The notes beneath the pieces were generated by a model, which worked only from the letters and a program-made list of their open reading frames with translations, had not been told where the DNA came from and did not search any database. Of a DNA stretch of 64,000 bases, positions 1 through 8,870 are shown piece after piece. Origin of the DNA: Paraclostridium ghonii (lineage in GTDB: Bacteria; Bacillota; Clostridia; Peptostreptococcales; Peptostreptococcaceae); NCBI RefSeq assembly GCF_030815085.1, contig NZ_JAUSWG010000001.1, one strand, 5' to 3'. A program made the translations under genes and the position numbers. Position 1 is the first letter of the stretch; each line of letters begins with the position of its first letter.

Positions 1-139
1 CTAAGCGCGAAGCCAACTTCAAGATAAGATTTCCCACCGTAAGGGTAAGATCCCAGGAAGACTACCTGGTTGATAGGTCGGAGGTGTAAGTGCAGCAATG
101 TATGTAGCTTACCGATACTAATAGATCGAGGACTTGACC
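1..139 (+). rRNA. 23S ribosomal RNA, 3' end (partial)
   Basis: The first ~139 bases match the conserved 3' end of bacterial 23S rRNA, with GGTTGATAGGTCGGAGGTGT, then GTAGCTTACCGATACTAATA and a terminal region ending in CGAGGACTTGACC. The 5' part lies outside the window. The 5S gene follows ~60 bases later, so this is the tail of an rRNA operon reading rightward. The exact 3' end is an estimate from the family consensus. Confidence 0.95.
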
Positions 140-201
140 AAGATTATTTAATCTTACTAATGTTATTCAGTTTTTAGAGTACTAACTCTAATTAAAGATT
201 A

Positions 202-317
<116 letters not shown>

Positions 318-348
318 TAATCTTTTTTATTTTACGTAATAGTTAGGT

Positions 349-437
349 GGTTAGTGTTAGTTTGCACTTGAGGTCATAAAGCTGAGAAGATGCTTTAAAT
401 GACCTCTGCGTTGCAAACTAACACTAACCACTTTTTT
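349..437 (+). terminator. Long rho-independent terminator of the rRNA operon
   Basis: A perfect 20-bp inverted repeat (349-368 pairs with 413-432) is followed directly by a T tract. The loop holds a second nested pairing (GAGGTCAT with ATGACCTC). A weaker T-rich stretch at 321-332 directly after 5S may be a first termination site. The strength suits an rRNA operon. Confidence 0.85.
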
Positions 438-567
438 CGTATAGTAAAATAAAAAAAGAATTACGCTTGTACGATATGAAGAGATAAAAATAGAGAAGAT
501 GTTTTGAAATGACTTCTGAATTGAAACTTAATACTAACCACCTTTTTCGTATAGTAAAATAAAAAAA
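384..567 (+). repeat. Imperfect ~75-bp direct repeat downstream of the rRNA operon
   Basis: Bases 384-457 and 493-567 are the same sequence with scattered substitutions, offset by about 109. Both contain GAGAAGATG, ACTAACCAC, a run of Ts, and CGTATAGTAAAATAAAAAAA. The first copy is the right half of the terminator hairpin plus flank. The second copy lacks the left arm, so it cannot fold as well. The block 440-736 has no gene apart from the galU leader. Confidence 0.8.
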
Positions 568-636
568 TTATCACAAAACTATCGAATAATAGAATTTAAT
601 ATATAAACGCATTTATGACAGGTAGACAAAATGTGA

Positions 637-665
637 CAGACAAAAACTCATAAATGGTGTAAAAT
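637..665 (+). promoter_or_regulatory. Possible sigma-A promoter for galU
   Basis: CAGACA (637-642), a 17-base spacer and TAAAAT (660-665) lie 71 bases before galU. The -35 matches TTGACA at four of six positions. It is the best candidate in the leader but not certain. Confidence 0.4.
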
Positions 666-736
666 AACTATAGTTACATAAAATATGCGGATGATAAGAA
701 TTATTATATATAACTGAATTAGAAAGAGGTAGTAAA

Positions 737-1615
737 ATGAAAAAAACTGTTAAAAAAGCAATAATACCGGCTGCTGGATTAGGCACAAGATTTTTACCAG
801 CCACAAAATCACAACCAAAGGAAATGCTTCCTATAGTTGACAAACCAACATTACAATACATAATAGAAGAAGCTATAAACTCTGGCATAGAAGAAATTCT
901 TATAATAACAGGAAGAAATAAGAAATCTATAGAAGATCATTTTGATAAATCTGTAGAATTAGAACTAGAACTTCAGCAAAAAGGTAAGACTGAAATGCTA
1001 GAAATGGTTCAAGAAATATCTAACATGGTAAATATCCACTATATAAGACAAAAAGAGCCTAAAGGATTAGGACATGCTATACATTGTGCTAAAAGTTTTA
1101 TAGGAGATGAACCGTTCGCAGTTCTTCTAGGAGATGATATAGTAGATTCGGATGCTCCATGCCTTAAGCAATTAATAGATGCTTATGATGAATATAAAAC
1201 AAGTATACTAGGAGTTCAAGAAGTTGCCAAAGAAGATACTAATAAATACGGAATATTAGATTGTAAATATATAGAAGATAGAATATATAAAGTAAAAGAT
1301 ATGGTTGAAAAGCCAAATATAGAAGAGGCTCCTTCAAATGTAGCTATATTAGGTAGATATATTATAACACCTGCTATATTTGAAATATTAGAAAATCAAG
1401 CTCCAGGTAAAGGCGGAGAAATACAACTTACAGACGCTTTAAAGACTTTAGCGCAGCATGAAGCTATATATGCATACAATTTTGAGGGAAGAAGATATGA
1501 TGTAGGGGATAAATTAGGATTTTTAGAAGCTACTATAGATTTTGCGCTAAAGAGAGATAACTTAAAAGATGGTTTAATGGAGTATATGAAAAATATAGTA
1601 AAAGATAATAAATAA
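737..1615 (+). CDS. galU: UTP--glucose-1-phosphate uridylyltransferase
   Basis: Makes UDP-glucose from UTP and glucose-1-phosphate in the cytoplasm. The 292-residue length is typical. The N-terminus KAIIPAAGLGTRFLPATK is the nucleotidyltransferase signature, followed by QPKEMLPIVDKP, LLGDD near residue 130 and the late VEKP and GGEIQLTDAL motifs of the GalU family. The start has AGAGGTAG upstream. galE follows 39 bases downstream, and pgcA, which supplies glucose-1-phosphate, lies beyond rnpB, so the three feed UDP-sugars to the polysaccharide locus at 5-18 kb. The family is also named gtaB; I see nothing unusual. Confidence 0.95.
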   Translation: MKKTVKKAIIPAAGLGTRFLPATKSQPKEMLPIVDKPTLQYIIEEAINSGIEEILIITGRNKKSIEDHFDKSVELELELQQKGKTEMLEMVQEISNMVNIHYIRQKEPKGLGHAIHCAKSFIGDEPFAVLLGDDIVDSDAPCLKQLIDAYDEYKTSILGVQEVAKEDTNKYGILDCKYIEDRIYKVKDMVEKPNIEEAPSNVAILGRYIITPAIFEILENQAPGKGGEIQLTDALKTLAQHEAIYAYNFEGRRYDVGDKLGFLEATIDFALKRDNLKDGLMEYMKNIVKDNK

Positions 1616-1654
1616 TTTTATTGAAATTTAAAAATAAAGGAAAGAGGCGATTTT

Positions 1655-2668
1655 ATGTCAGTTTTAGTAACAGGGGGAGTTGGATATATAGGGAGCCACA
1701 CTACCATAGAACTTATACAAGAAGGTAAAGATGTGGTTATAGTTGATAACTTATCCAACAGTAATATAGTAGTATTAGATAGAATAGAGGAGTTAACAGG
1801 AGTAAGACCTAAATTTTATAAACTAGATGTTCAAAATAGGGAGAAATTAGAGGAAGTTTTTGAAGAAAATAATATAGAGTCAGTAATACATTTTGCAGCA
1901 TCAAAAGCAGTGGGGGAATCTGTAGAAAAGCCATTAGAATATTATTCTAACAACCTGACAAATACATTAGTATTACTAGAGACTATGAGAAAATACAATG
2001 TGAAGAATTTTGTATTTAGTTCTTCAGCTACTGTATATGGGGATCCTCATACTTGTCCTATACTAGAAGATTTCCCATTATCTACTACAAATCCTTATGG
2101 ACAAACTAAACTTATGATAGAAAATATGTTAAGAGATATATGTAAAGCAGATAAATCTCTAAATGTAGCTATATTAAGATATTTCAATCCTGTTGGAGCT
2201 CATAAAAGTGGTAGAATTGGAGAAGAACCAAGTGGAATACCTAACAATTTAATGCCATATATAACTAAAGTTGCTATTGGACAATTAAAAGAGTTAAGTG
2301 TATTTGGAGATGATTATAACACTCCAGATGGAACTGGAGTAAGAGATTATATACATGTAGTAGATTTAGCTTTAGGGCATGTGAAAGCCATAGCTAAACT
2401 AGAAAGCAATCCAGGATTAGTAACATATAATTTAGGAACTGGAAATGGGTATAGTGTATTAGAAATGGTAAAAGCATTCAGAAAAGCTAGTGAAAGAGAA
2501 GTTGCTTATAAAATAGCTCCTAGAAGACCTGGAGATATAGCTATGTGCTATGCAGATGCAAGTAAAGCTAAAAAAGAATTAGGATGGGAAGCTAAATATA
2601 AGTTAGATGAAATGTGTGAAGATTCTTGGAGATGGCAAAGTTCAAACCCGAATGGATATAAAAAGTAA
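1655..2668 (+). CDS. galE: UDP-glucose 4-epimerase
   Basis: Interconverts UDP-glucose and UDP-galactose with bound NAD. An extended SDR fold is evident: GGVGYIGSHT (Rossmann glycine motif, residues 7-16), SSSATVYG carrying the catalytic Ser/Thr near residue 123, and YGQTK carrying the Tyr-x3-Lys pair near residue 148. The length of 337 is standard, and the C-terminal RRPGDIAMCYAD is typical of GalE. It starts 39 bases after galU with a GGAAAGAGG site and is probably cotranscribed with it. The likely role is galactose donor supply for the nearby glycosyltransferases. Confidence 0.95.
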   Translation: MSVLVTGGVGYIGSHTTIELIQEGKDVVIVDNLSNSNIVVLDRIEELTGVRPKFYKLDVQNREKLEEVFEENNIESVIHFAASKAVGESVEKPLEYYSNNLTNTLVLLETMRKYNVKNFVFSSSATVYGDPHTCPILEDFPLSTTNPYGQTKLMIENMLRDICKADKSLNVAILRYFNPVGAHKSGRIGEEPSGIPNNLMPYITKVAIGQLKELSVFGDDYNTPDGTGVRDYIHVVDLALGHVKAIAKLESNPGLVTYNLGTGNGYSVLEMVKAFRKASEREVAYKIAPRRPGDIAMCYADASKAKKELGWEAKYKLDEMCEDSWRWQSSNPNGYKK

Positions 2669-2697
2669 TTGACATATAAAACATATTATGATAATAT
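2669..2697 (+). promoter_or_regulatory. Sigma-A promoter of rnpB
   Basis: TTGACA (2669-2674), a 17-base spacer and TAATAT (2692-2697) sit directly after the galE stop codon, which gives the RNase P RNA its own promoter. Transcription would start near 2704, slightly before the first conserved helix. Confidence 0.7.
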
Positions 2698-2721
2698 ATT
2701 TACACTGTTAAAATGAATATT

Positions 2722-3053
2722 GAGTAGGTCAGATAATCGCGGGTAGCATCAGCTGCACGAGGAAAGTCGGAGCTCCATAGAGCAGGGTGCTAGGTAACGC
2801 CTAGTGAGAGTGATCTTAAGGAAAGTGCAACAGAAAATAACCGCCAGTAATGGTAAGGATGAAAAGGTGAGGTAAGAGCTCACCAGAGGGTAGGTGACTA
2901 TCCGGCTGTGTAAACCCCACCTGGAGCAAGGCCAAGTTAGGATAAAAAGAGTATTGCTCGTACTCTCCGGTTGGTAGGCTGCTTGAGCTTATTGGTGACA
3001 ATAAGCCTAGAAAGATGATTATCTAATACAGAACTCCGCTTATAGATTTGCTC
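2722..3053 (+). ncRNA. rnpB: RNase P RNA component
   Basis: The catalytic RNA that matures tRNA 5' ends. Diagnostic strings are GAGGAAAGTCGGAGCTCC, AGAGCAGGGTGCTAGGTAACGC, ACAGAAAATAACCGCC, and the 3' AGAACTCCGCTTATAGA. Helix P1 is visible as 2722-2730 pairing with 3045-3053, and P2 as 2731-2738 with 3017-3024. The ~332-base length is normal. It lies between galE and pgcA with its own promoter and terminator, so it is an independent unit. A 61-codon minus-strand frame inside it is not a gene. Confidence 0.95.
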
Positions 3054-3069
3054 GATTAGTTTGAATATA

Positions 3070-3097
3070 AAGCACTAGGTTATCCTAGTGCTTTTTT
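3070..3097 (+). terminator. Terminator of rnpB
   Basis: AAGCACTAGG (3070-3079) pairs perfectly with CCTAGTGCTT (3084-3093) across a 4-base loop, followed by a T6 tract. Confidence 0.9.
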
Positions 3098-3213
3098 GTA
3101 TTTTGATGTTGAAATAAGTAGATTTGTATCTATAGAAAATATTAATAATATATAGTAAAATAAAAAGATGTAAATAAATATTGGGATAGGTTTTATAAAA
3201 AGGAGAAAAAGAT

Positions 3214-4911
3214 ATGAGTTACAAGGAAATATATGAACAATGGGTAACTGACAAATACTTTGATGAAGTTACTAGAAATGAATTAGAAAATATAAAAGAT
3301 GATGAAAATGAAATAAAAGAAAGATTTTATAAGAACTTAGAGTTTGGGACAGCTGGACTTAGAGGTGTTATTGGGGCTGGGACAAACAGAATGAATGACT
3401 ATACTGTAGCAAGAGCAACTTTTGGACTTGCTAATTACATATTAAAAAATGTTGGAAAAGAAGGAAAAGACAGGGGTGTTGTTATAGCACATGATAGTAG
3501 ATTTAAATCAAGAGAATTCTGCTTACAAACAGCGAACACTCTAGCAGCATGTGGAATAAAGGCATATATATTTGATGATTTGAGAACAACTCCAGAGCTT
3601 TCTTTTGCAGTAAGATATTTAAACTGTATAGCTGGAGTAGTTATAACTGCTAGTCATAATCCACCTGAATACAATGGATATAAAGTATACTGGGAAGATG
3701 GTGCTCAGGTTATGCCTGAAATAGCAGATAAAATTACAGATGAAGTTAATAGTATAAAAGATTATAGTAAAATCCCAACTATAAAAGAAGATCAAAAACA
3801 TTTAGTTGTTATATTAGATAAAGAACAAGATACAGCTTTTATAGAAGCTGTTAAAAAGCAATTTATAGGCACAGATATGGTTAATAGAGTAGGAAAAGAT
3901 TTTAAAATAGTATATACACCTCTTTGTGGAACAGGAAACATACCTATACAAAGAGTATTAAAAGAAGTTGGATTTGAGAATGTAATAGTAGTAAAAGAAG
4001 AAGAATTACCAGATTCTAATTTTGCAGGAATAAATTATCCTAACCCAGAAGATAAAAAAGCTTTAGAAAGAGGTATAGAGTTAGCTAAAAAGGAAGGTGC
4101 AGATTTAGTAATAGCTACAGACCCAGACTGTGATAGAGTTGGACTAGCTGTAAAAACTAAAAATGGGGAATATGAGCTACTTACAGGAAATCAAATAGGC
4201 GCTTTACTTGTTAATTATGTATTAGGAAACTTAAAAGAAAAAAATAAATTACAAAAAAATTTAACTATAATAAAAACTATAGTTACTTCAGAATTTGGAG
4301 CTAAAGTTGCACAAAGTTATGGAGTAGACTGTTTAAATGTTTTAACTGGATTTAAATTTATTGGAGACAAAATAAAAACTTTTGAACAAACAAATGAAAA
4401 AATATTTGTTATGGGATACGAGGAAAGTTATGGATACTTAGTAGGAACACATGCAAGGGACAAAGACGGGGTTGTAGCAGCTATGTTAATTTCAGATATG
4501 GCAGCATACTATTATGATAAAGGTATGAGTTTGTATGAAGGACTTATGGAACTTTATGATAGGGTAGGATTCTTTAAAGAAGATATGATCTCTCTTACAT
4601 TAAGTGGAATATCTGGTATTGAAAAAATTAAAGAAATAATGGAGTATTTTAGAAAAAATGCATTAAATCAAGTGGAAGGATTAAAAGTAATAGTAAGTAA
4701 AGATTATAATAATGGAATAGATGGACTTCCTAAGTCGAATGTTCTTAAATTTATATTAGAAGATGGATCTTGGATTGCGGCTAGGCCTTCAGGAACTGAA
4801 CCAAAGCTTAAGTTTTATATGGGAATATGTGGAGATTCAAAGGAGCTAGTTGAAAGTAAATGTGATTGCATTAAAGACGGACTTAATAAAATAATAAAAA
4901 ATTTAATATAA
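3214..4911 (+). CDS. pgcA: Phosphoglucomutase (alpha-D-phosphohexomutase family)
   Basis: Interconverts glucose-6-phosphate and glucose-1-phosphate (some homologues also act on mannose phosphates). Its 565 residues match the Firmicutes PgcA length. Visible motifs: AGLRGVIGAG near residue 48; the phosphoserine loop TASHNPPEYNGYK near residue 147; the metal-binding DPDCDR near residue 305; GYEES near residue 402; and the phosphate-binding RPSGTEPKLK near the C-terminus. The ribosome site is AAAAGGAG. It supplies GalU with its substrate. Specificity between glucose and mannose cannot be settled from sequence alone. Confidence 0.92.
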   Translation: MSYKEIYEQWVTDKYFDEVTRNELENIKDDENEIKERFYKNLEFGTAGLRGVIGAGTNRMNDYTVARATFGLANYILKNVGKEGKDRGVVIAHDSRFKSREFCLQTANTLAACGIKAYIFDDLRTTPELSFAVRYLNCIAGVVITASHNPPEYNGYKVYWEDGAQVMPEIADKITDEVNSIKDYSKIPTIKEDQKHLVVILDKEQDTAFIEAVKKQFIGTDMVNRVGKDFKIVYTPLCGTGNIPIQRVLKEVGFENVIVVKEEELPDSNFAGINYPNPEDKKALERGIELAKKEGADLVIATDPDCDRVGLAVKTKNGEYELLTGNQIGALLVNYVLGNLKEKNKLQKNLTIIKTIVTSEFGAKVAQSYGVDCLNVLTGFKFIGDKIKTFEQTNEKIFVMGYEESYGYLVGTHARDKDGVVAAMLISDMAAYYYDKGMSLYEGLMELYDRVGFFKEDMISLTLSGISGIEKIKEIMEYFRKNALNQVEGLKVIVSKDYNNGIDGLPKSNVLKFILEDGSWIAARPSGTEPKLKFYMGICGDSKELVESKCDCIKDGLNKIIKNLI

Positions 4912-5057
4912 AAAATTCACTTCGCTCATGTCGACAACGACTTCGTCCGTTGCTTAAAATCTTTTTTTACACTCAAAACAGAGCAATTGGAATAACCAAG
5001 TTTCAGAGATTATACACAATTTTAAAATAAATGTAATATCCTTAAGCGTAAAAAACA

Positions 5058-5090
5058 AAAAGCTTTAGAACAATATCTAAAGCTTTTTTC
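5058..5090 (+). terminator. Terminator upstream of the polysaccharide locus
   Basis: AAAAGCTTTAGA and TCTAAAGCTTTT form a perfect stem over a short AT loop, followed by Ts. It isolates the 5262 transcription unit from pgcA. A second 13-bp perfect inverted repeat (5095-5107 with 5125-5137) lies just downstream without a T tract. Confidence 0.85.
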
Positions 5091-5197
5091 ATATATAAAC
5101 TTAAATACTAAAATTTATATATTGTATTTAAGTTTATCTAGCATATCATAATAATATAATAAACAATTTTGTCACTTGGTGAAATATGTCTAAACTC

Positions 5198-5226
5198 TTG
5201 ATAATATAACTAATCTTAATTATAAT
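5198..5226 (+). promoter_or_regulatory. Strong sigma-A promoter of the polysaccharide locus
   Basis: TTGATA (5198-5203), a spacer of exactly 17 and a perfect TATAAT (5221-5226) lie 35 bases before the initiating transferase gene. Its quality suggests constitutive expression. Confidence 0.8.
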
Positions 5227-5261
5227 AATAAAGATAGAATTTTATTAAAGGAGGTAAATTT

Positions 5262-5921
5262 ATGCAAACATCTTTAGATAGTGAAATAAAAGGCAATAAT
5301 GACTTAGAAATTAATAAAGATAAATTTGGGAATAAAAAATATTTTTATGAAATATATAAAAGAATACTAGATGTAATATCTTCTTTATTAGGCTTAATAA
5401 TTGGGTTACCAATCATGTTAGTTGTTGCCATTCTTATAAAGATAGAAGATCAAGGACCTGTATTTTATAATCAAGAAAGATTAGGAAAAAATGAAAAAAA
5501 ATTCTTAGTTTATAAAATGAGATCTATGCGAGTAGATGCAGAAAGACATGGTGGAGCTCAATGGGCACAAAAAGATGACCCTAGAGTTACTAAAATAGGA
5601 AAATTTATAAGAAAAACTAGAATAGACGAAATTCCTCAATTATTTAATATTTTAAAAGGTGATATGAGTTTAATCGGACCTAGACCAGAAAGACCAGAAT
5701 TAACTTATGAATTTAATAAAGAAATTCCTGGATTTATAGATAGATTATACATCAAGCCTGGATTAACTGGTTTAGCTCAAGTCAATGGTGGATACGATAT
5801 AAGTCCAAAGGATAAATTAAAATGGGATATGATATATATCAAAAATAGAAGTATATATATGGATATAATAATAATTTTAAAAACTGTAGGAGTTGTATTT
5901 ACAGGGGATGGAGCTAGATAG
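5262..5921 (+). CDS. Initiating sugar-phosphate transferase (bacterial sugar transferase family)
   Basis: Transfers the first sugar-1-phosphate from a UDP-sugar to undecaprenyl phosphate on the cytoplasmic membrane face, starting a repeat unit. The protein has 219 residues: a short polar N-terminus, one hydrophobic segment (about residues 40-60, reentrant in this family), then the catalytic domain with FLVYKMRSMRVDAE, RKTRIDEIPQLFNILKGDMS and GPRPERPEL, and the late KPGLTGLAQVNG. It is the short, monotopic type without the extra N-terminal membrane domain of WcaJ or WbaP. The ribosome site is AAAGGAGGT. A terminator follows, so it is a single-gene unit heading the locus. Which sugar is used is not determinable here. 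Confidence 0.9.
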   Translation: MQTSLDSEIKGNNDLEINKDKFGNKKYFYEIYKRILDVISSLLGLIIGLPIMLVVAILIKIEDQGPVFYNQERLGKNEKKFLVYKMRSMRVDAERHGGAQWAQKDDPRVTKIGKFIRKTRIDEIPQLFNILKGDMSLIGPRPERPELTYEFNKEIPGFIDRLYIKPGLTGLAQVNGGYDISPKDKLKWDMIYIKNRSIYMDIIIILKTVGVVFTGDGAR

Positions 5922-5939
5922 TTAAATATAAAATTTAAT

Positions 5940-5973
5940 AAAAAAGCTCTTTATTTGAATAAAGAGCTTTTTA
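5940..5973 (+). terminator. Terminator after the initiating transferase
   Basis: A perfect 13-bp stem (AAAAAGCTCTTTA with TAAAGAGCTTTTT) with a 6-base loop ends in T-rich sequence. Confidence 0.9.
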
Positions 5974-6107
5974 AATTGTTTAAATAATAATTTAGACAAA
6001 TTTTTAATTAATATAGATTTATAAGCTTATTTTATTTAAAATGTAAAATTAAGAAATTGAATCTATTACAATTAAAATTAAAAAATATTAAAAGAGGGTG
6101 TAGGTTA

Positions 6108-7217
6108 ATGAAAAAAATAAGCTTGCTTTGTTATAATATAATGACTACAGGAGGAATTGAAAAGGTAGCTATGAGCATAGCCAATGAACTAGTAAAAAAA
6201 AATATTGAAGTAGAAATTTTATATATGAGAAAAGGAGAAAATAAAATAGATGATAATTTAAATAAAAAAATAAAATTTAAACAATTAAAATCACAAAAAT
6301 CATCTAAATGTGTAAGTGAAATTAGAGAATATTTAAAAAATAATAATTTAGATGCTGTAATATCTTTTGGAAGGCATATAAATAACTCGTTAATGTTAGC
6401 TAGTATAGGATTAAATACTAATACAAAGCTTATACTAACAGAACATGGAAACCCATGTATATCAGAAGCATTAGCTAAAAATAATTTAAATAGACTAAAA
6501 ATAAAAATGACGAATAAATTATCTAAAGTTTTATATAAAAATGCAGATCGAATTGTTGCTGTATCTAATTCTTTAGGTGAGATACTTAAGAAAGAAATGA
6601 AAAACTATAAAATAGATGTTATATATAACCCAGTTATAGATGAAAATTTTTATGATAAAGCAGAAGAACAAATAAATGAATTTCCATATACACAATCAGA
6701 TAAACCTATAGTTGTAACAGTGGGAAGACTAAGTGAAGTTAAAAATCATAATTTACTGATAGATGCATTTGAAATTGTTTTAAAATCTAAGGATGCGTAT
6801 TTAGTTTTAATAGGTGATGGAGAACTAGAAGAAGAATTATCACATAAAATTAATCAATTAGGTTTAAGTAATAATATATTTATGCTAGGATATAAAGAGA
6901 ATCCATACCCATATATAAAACAAGCAGACACTTTTGCTTTAAGTTCAAGAACAGAAGCTTTTGGATTAGTACTTGTAGAAGCGCTAGCTTTAAATGCTAA
7001 AATAGTATCAACAGACTGTGAAGTAGGGCCAAATGAAATTCTTAAAAATGGAAAATACGGTATATTATGTGAACAAGATGTTAATGAATTATCTAAAGCC
7101 ATTAAAACTTCCTTAGAGAAAAAAAATTATAATGAGGAAGAAAAATACTCTGTTGAAGAATATTTACAACAATTTAAAGTTGGAAAAATTGTAGATAAAT
7201 ATTTAGAGATTATTTAG
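6108..7217 (+). CDS. Glycosyltransferase family 4
   Basis: A GT-B fold retaining glycosyltransferase predicted to extend the lipid-linked glycan on the cytoplasmic side. I place the start at 6108, not at in-frame 6057, because AGAGGGTG lies 7 bases before that ATG and the protein then begins KKISLLCYN, like relatives. The N-domain has TTGGIEKVAMSIANEL and a TEHGNP loop near residue 108. The C-domain has VTVGRLSEVKNHNLLIDAF, and the donor-binding EX7E motif SRTEAFGLVLVEAL near residue 283. The length is 369 residues. The donor and acceptor are unknown. Confidence 0.88.
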   Translation: MKKISLLCYNIMTTGGIEKVAMSIANELVKKNIEVEILYMRKGENKIDDNLNKKIKFKQLKSQKSSKCVSEIREYLKNNNLDAVISFGRHINNSLMLASIGLNTNTKLILTEHGNPCISEALAKNNLNRLKIKMTNKLSKVLYKNADRIVAVSNSLGEILKKEMKNYKIDVIYNPVIDENFYDKAEEQINEFPYTQSDKPIVVTVGRLSEVKNHNLLIDAFEIVLKSKDAYLVLIGDGELEEELSHKINQLGLSNNIFMLGYKENPYPYIKQADTFALSSRTEAFGLVLVEALALNAKIVSTDCEVGPNEILKNGKYGILCEQDVNELSKAIKTSLEKKNYNEEEKYSVEEYLQQFKVGKIVDKYLEII

Positions 7218-7346
7218 GTTTTTTATAATATAATGGTAACTTATTATACTATATGACATGACATGACAATTATAAAATATAAAAGAGCTAAATAATTAAA
7301 TAATTATTGTCTGATTAAAATACAAATTAAAGAAAAGAGGTAGAAA

Positions 7347-8573
7347 ATGTTAAAATTAAATGACTTAAGGAAAAATGAATATTACATTATGGCATTATTA
7401 ATAATGACCAGTGTATATTTTTTAAATTTCAATATAGATATAGGATTTGCATTTAAACCATATATGTGGATGTCTGCAATAGGTATTGTATTTTTATTTT
7501 TTAAAAATAGAAATAATTTAAAAAATTTATCAAGTGAAGGAATAAAGAGTTTAAGACATAATTTACTTACTTATGAGAAATTATATATCTTGTTCTTTTT
7601 ATTTGCAGTAATTAGAGGACTTTTTTCGAAGTTTTACATAGATAGTATAAAGATGTCTGTTGCATTGATAACTGTTATTTTTTTATATTTCGTTTTATAT
7701 AGTATATTAAAGAAATTAGATATACCTAAAATTATGAATTTGTTATTTATATCAGGTATGATATTTGCAGTATTAAGTTTAACTTTTTTTCTTATAGGTG
7801 TAGAATCAGCAGGTTTTTTAGATAGAGGAATTTATAGATTAACAGGATTAGTTCAAGATCCAAATATATTTATATTATTTATAACTCCTGTATATTCAGT
7901 AACTTTGTATAAAATAATAAACAAAGAATATAAATATATAGCACCTTTTGCATTTATATTAATTCCTATGTTTTTATCGTATTCAAGAGGGGGATTAATA
8001 GGAATATTTATAGTTACAGTATTAATTGTTATTAGCAACTTATCAAGAGATTCACTTAAAAAACTAATTCTATTCACAATATGTATAGCATTTGTAGTTA
8101 TCATATTATTTATGTTTACAAATATAAATGATACTATACATAAAACTGTAGGTATAGACATATTAGATACTCTAAATAGAAGAATGGGAGGAGATGGGTC
8201 CGGTAGTGGAAGAATACCTTTATGGAAACATGGAATTTACTTTTTTACAACATCTCCACTTATAGGGATAGGACTTTATAATTTCAGACAATATAATCAA
8301 TTATTTTTCAATAATCCGAGATATGTTCATAATGTATTTGTAGAAATTCTTTGTGAAAATGGAATAATAGGAAGTTCTATATTCATATTATTCTTAGTGT
8401 CATTTATGAAAAATAAGTCTACATGTAAAGAAGGAAAAATAATTAAGTTTATAATAATATCTCAGCTAGCGCAATTATTTTTCTTATCAGGACTTTCATC
8501 AGAAGTTGTATATATGATGTTTGCAGTATATAAATCTGTGGAGTTTATAAATTTAAAAGAATCAAAGTCTTAG
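7347..8573 (+). CDS. Wzy/O-antigen ligase-type polytopic membrane protein
   Basis: A 408-residue protein with about ten hydrophobic segments. The conserved Wzy_C/O-antigen ligase region is recognisable: SYSRGGLIG near residue 212, a long extracytoplasmic loop (about 255-325), then HNVFVEILCENGIIG near residue 330. Such proteins either polymerise undecaprenyl-linked repeat units or transfer the finished glycan to an acceptor on the outer membrane face. In a Gram-positive locus next to an initiating transferase and LCP ligases, the polymerase role is the more likely. The ribosome site is AAAAGAGGT. It is separated from the upstream GT4 by 129 bases, which include a short tgaca repeat at 7254-7268. 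Confidence 0.82.
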   Translation: MLKLNDLRKNEYYIMALLIMTSVYFLNFNIDIGFAFKPYMWMSAIGIVFLFFKNRNNLKNLSSEGIKSLRHNLLTYEKLYILFFLFAVIRGLFSKFYIDSIKMSVALITVIFLYFVLYSILKKLDIPKIMNLLFISGMIFAVLSLTFFLIGVESAGFLDRGIYRLTGLVQDPNIFILFITPVYSVTLYKIINKEYKYIAPFAFILIPMFLSYSRGGLIGIFIVTVLIVISNLSRDSLKKLILFTICIAFVVIILFMFTNINDTIHKTVGIDILDTLNRRMGGDGSGSGRIPLWKHGIYFFTTSPLIGIGLYNFRQYNQLFFNNPRYVHNVFVEILCENGIIGSSIFILFLVSFMKNKSTCKEGKIIKFIIISQLAQLFFLSGLSSEVVYMMFAVYKSVEFINLKESKS

Positions 8574-8690
8574 TAAAACTTTAGTATCATATTGAAACTT
8601 TTTTAATCATATACATAATATATGCATAAATTTTTAGATTTAAATTATCTATATTATATAATTGAATATATATAAAGTTCAATTTAAATT

Positions 8691-8721
8691 AAAAATCTTT
8701 AGTTTTATGCTAAAGATTTTT
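8691..8721 (+). terminator. Terminator after the Wzy-like gene
   Basis: A 12-bp stem AAAAATCTTTAG / CTAAAGATTTTT with a 7-base loop. The same stem recurs at 13302-13332. Confidence 0.85.
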
Positions 8722-8771
8722 AATTTTTTAAATTACAACGATATTATGATAATTAAAAAACTGTGGAAAAC

Positions 8772-8870
8772 TTGTGTATTAAAGTAATATCAATATATTC
8801 GAAAAAATAAAAAGTGACAAAGATAAGAAAAGCGTTAGCGACAAGGTGATATCTTTGATGTCATTTTTTT
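8772..8870 (+). ncRNA. Candidate tiny RNA: promoter-like boxes followed by a terminator hairpin
   Basis: Within an otherwise empty 618-base gap (8574-9191), TTGTGT (8772-8777), 16 bases and TATATT (8794-8799) precede a hairpin: TGAC plus AAAGATA (8815-8825) pairs with TATCTTT, a 3-base bulge and GTCA. A 24-base loop contains GCGTTAGCGACAAGG, and T7 ends the element. No reading frame lies between it and the previous terminator at 8691. It could be a short sRNA or the remnant of a lost gene's terminator. Nothing recognisable lies from 8871 to the GT2 leader. Confidence 0.3.

Larger units (their letters stand above)
4912..5261. other. Intergenic region between pgcA and the polysaccharide locus
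   Basis: No gene is seen in these 350 bases. Near 4917-4953 is a pocket richer in G+C than its surroundings, including a small CAACG/CGTTG stem (4935-4952) and, after a short gap, a T7 run. This is a weak terminator or an eroded repeat. A strong terminator (5058-5090), a 13-bp inverted repeat (5095-5107 with 5125-5137) and a near-consensus promoter (5198-5226) follow and are described separately or here. Confidence 0.6.

Noticed and set aside
2816..3001. A 61-codon minus-strand frame inside rnpB
   Set aside because: The region is the structured RNase P RNA; the frame has no ribosome site.
4917..4953. G+C-richer pocket after pgcA considered as a small gene or RNA
   Set aside because: No frame with a ribosome site and only a 5-bp stem; recorded only as part of the intergenic description.
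7254..7268. Tandem tgaca-like repeat (TGACATGACATGACA), considered as iteron or CRISPR-like
   Set aside because: Only three 5-base units, no spacers or longer repeats around; most likely slippage in AT-rich sequence.
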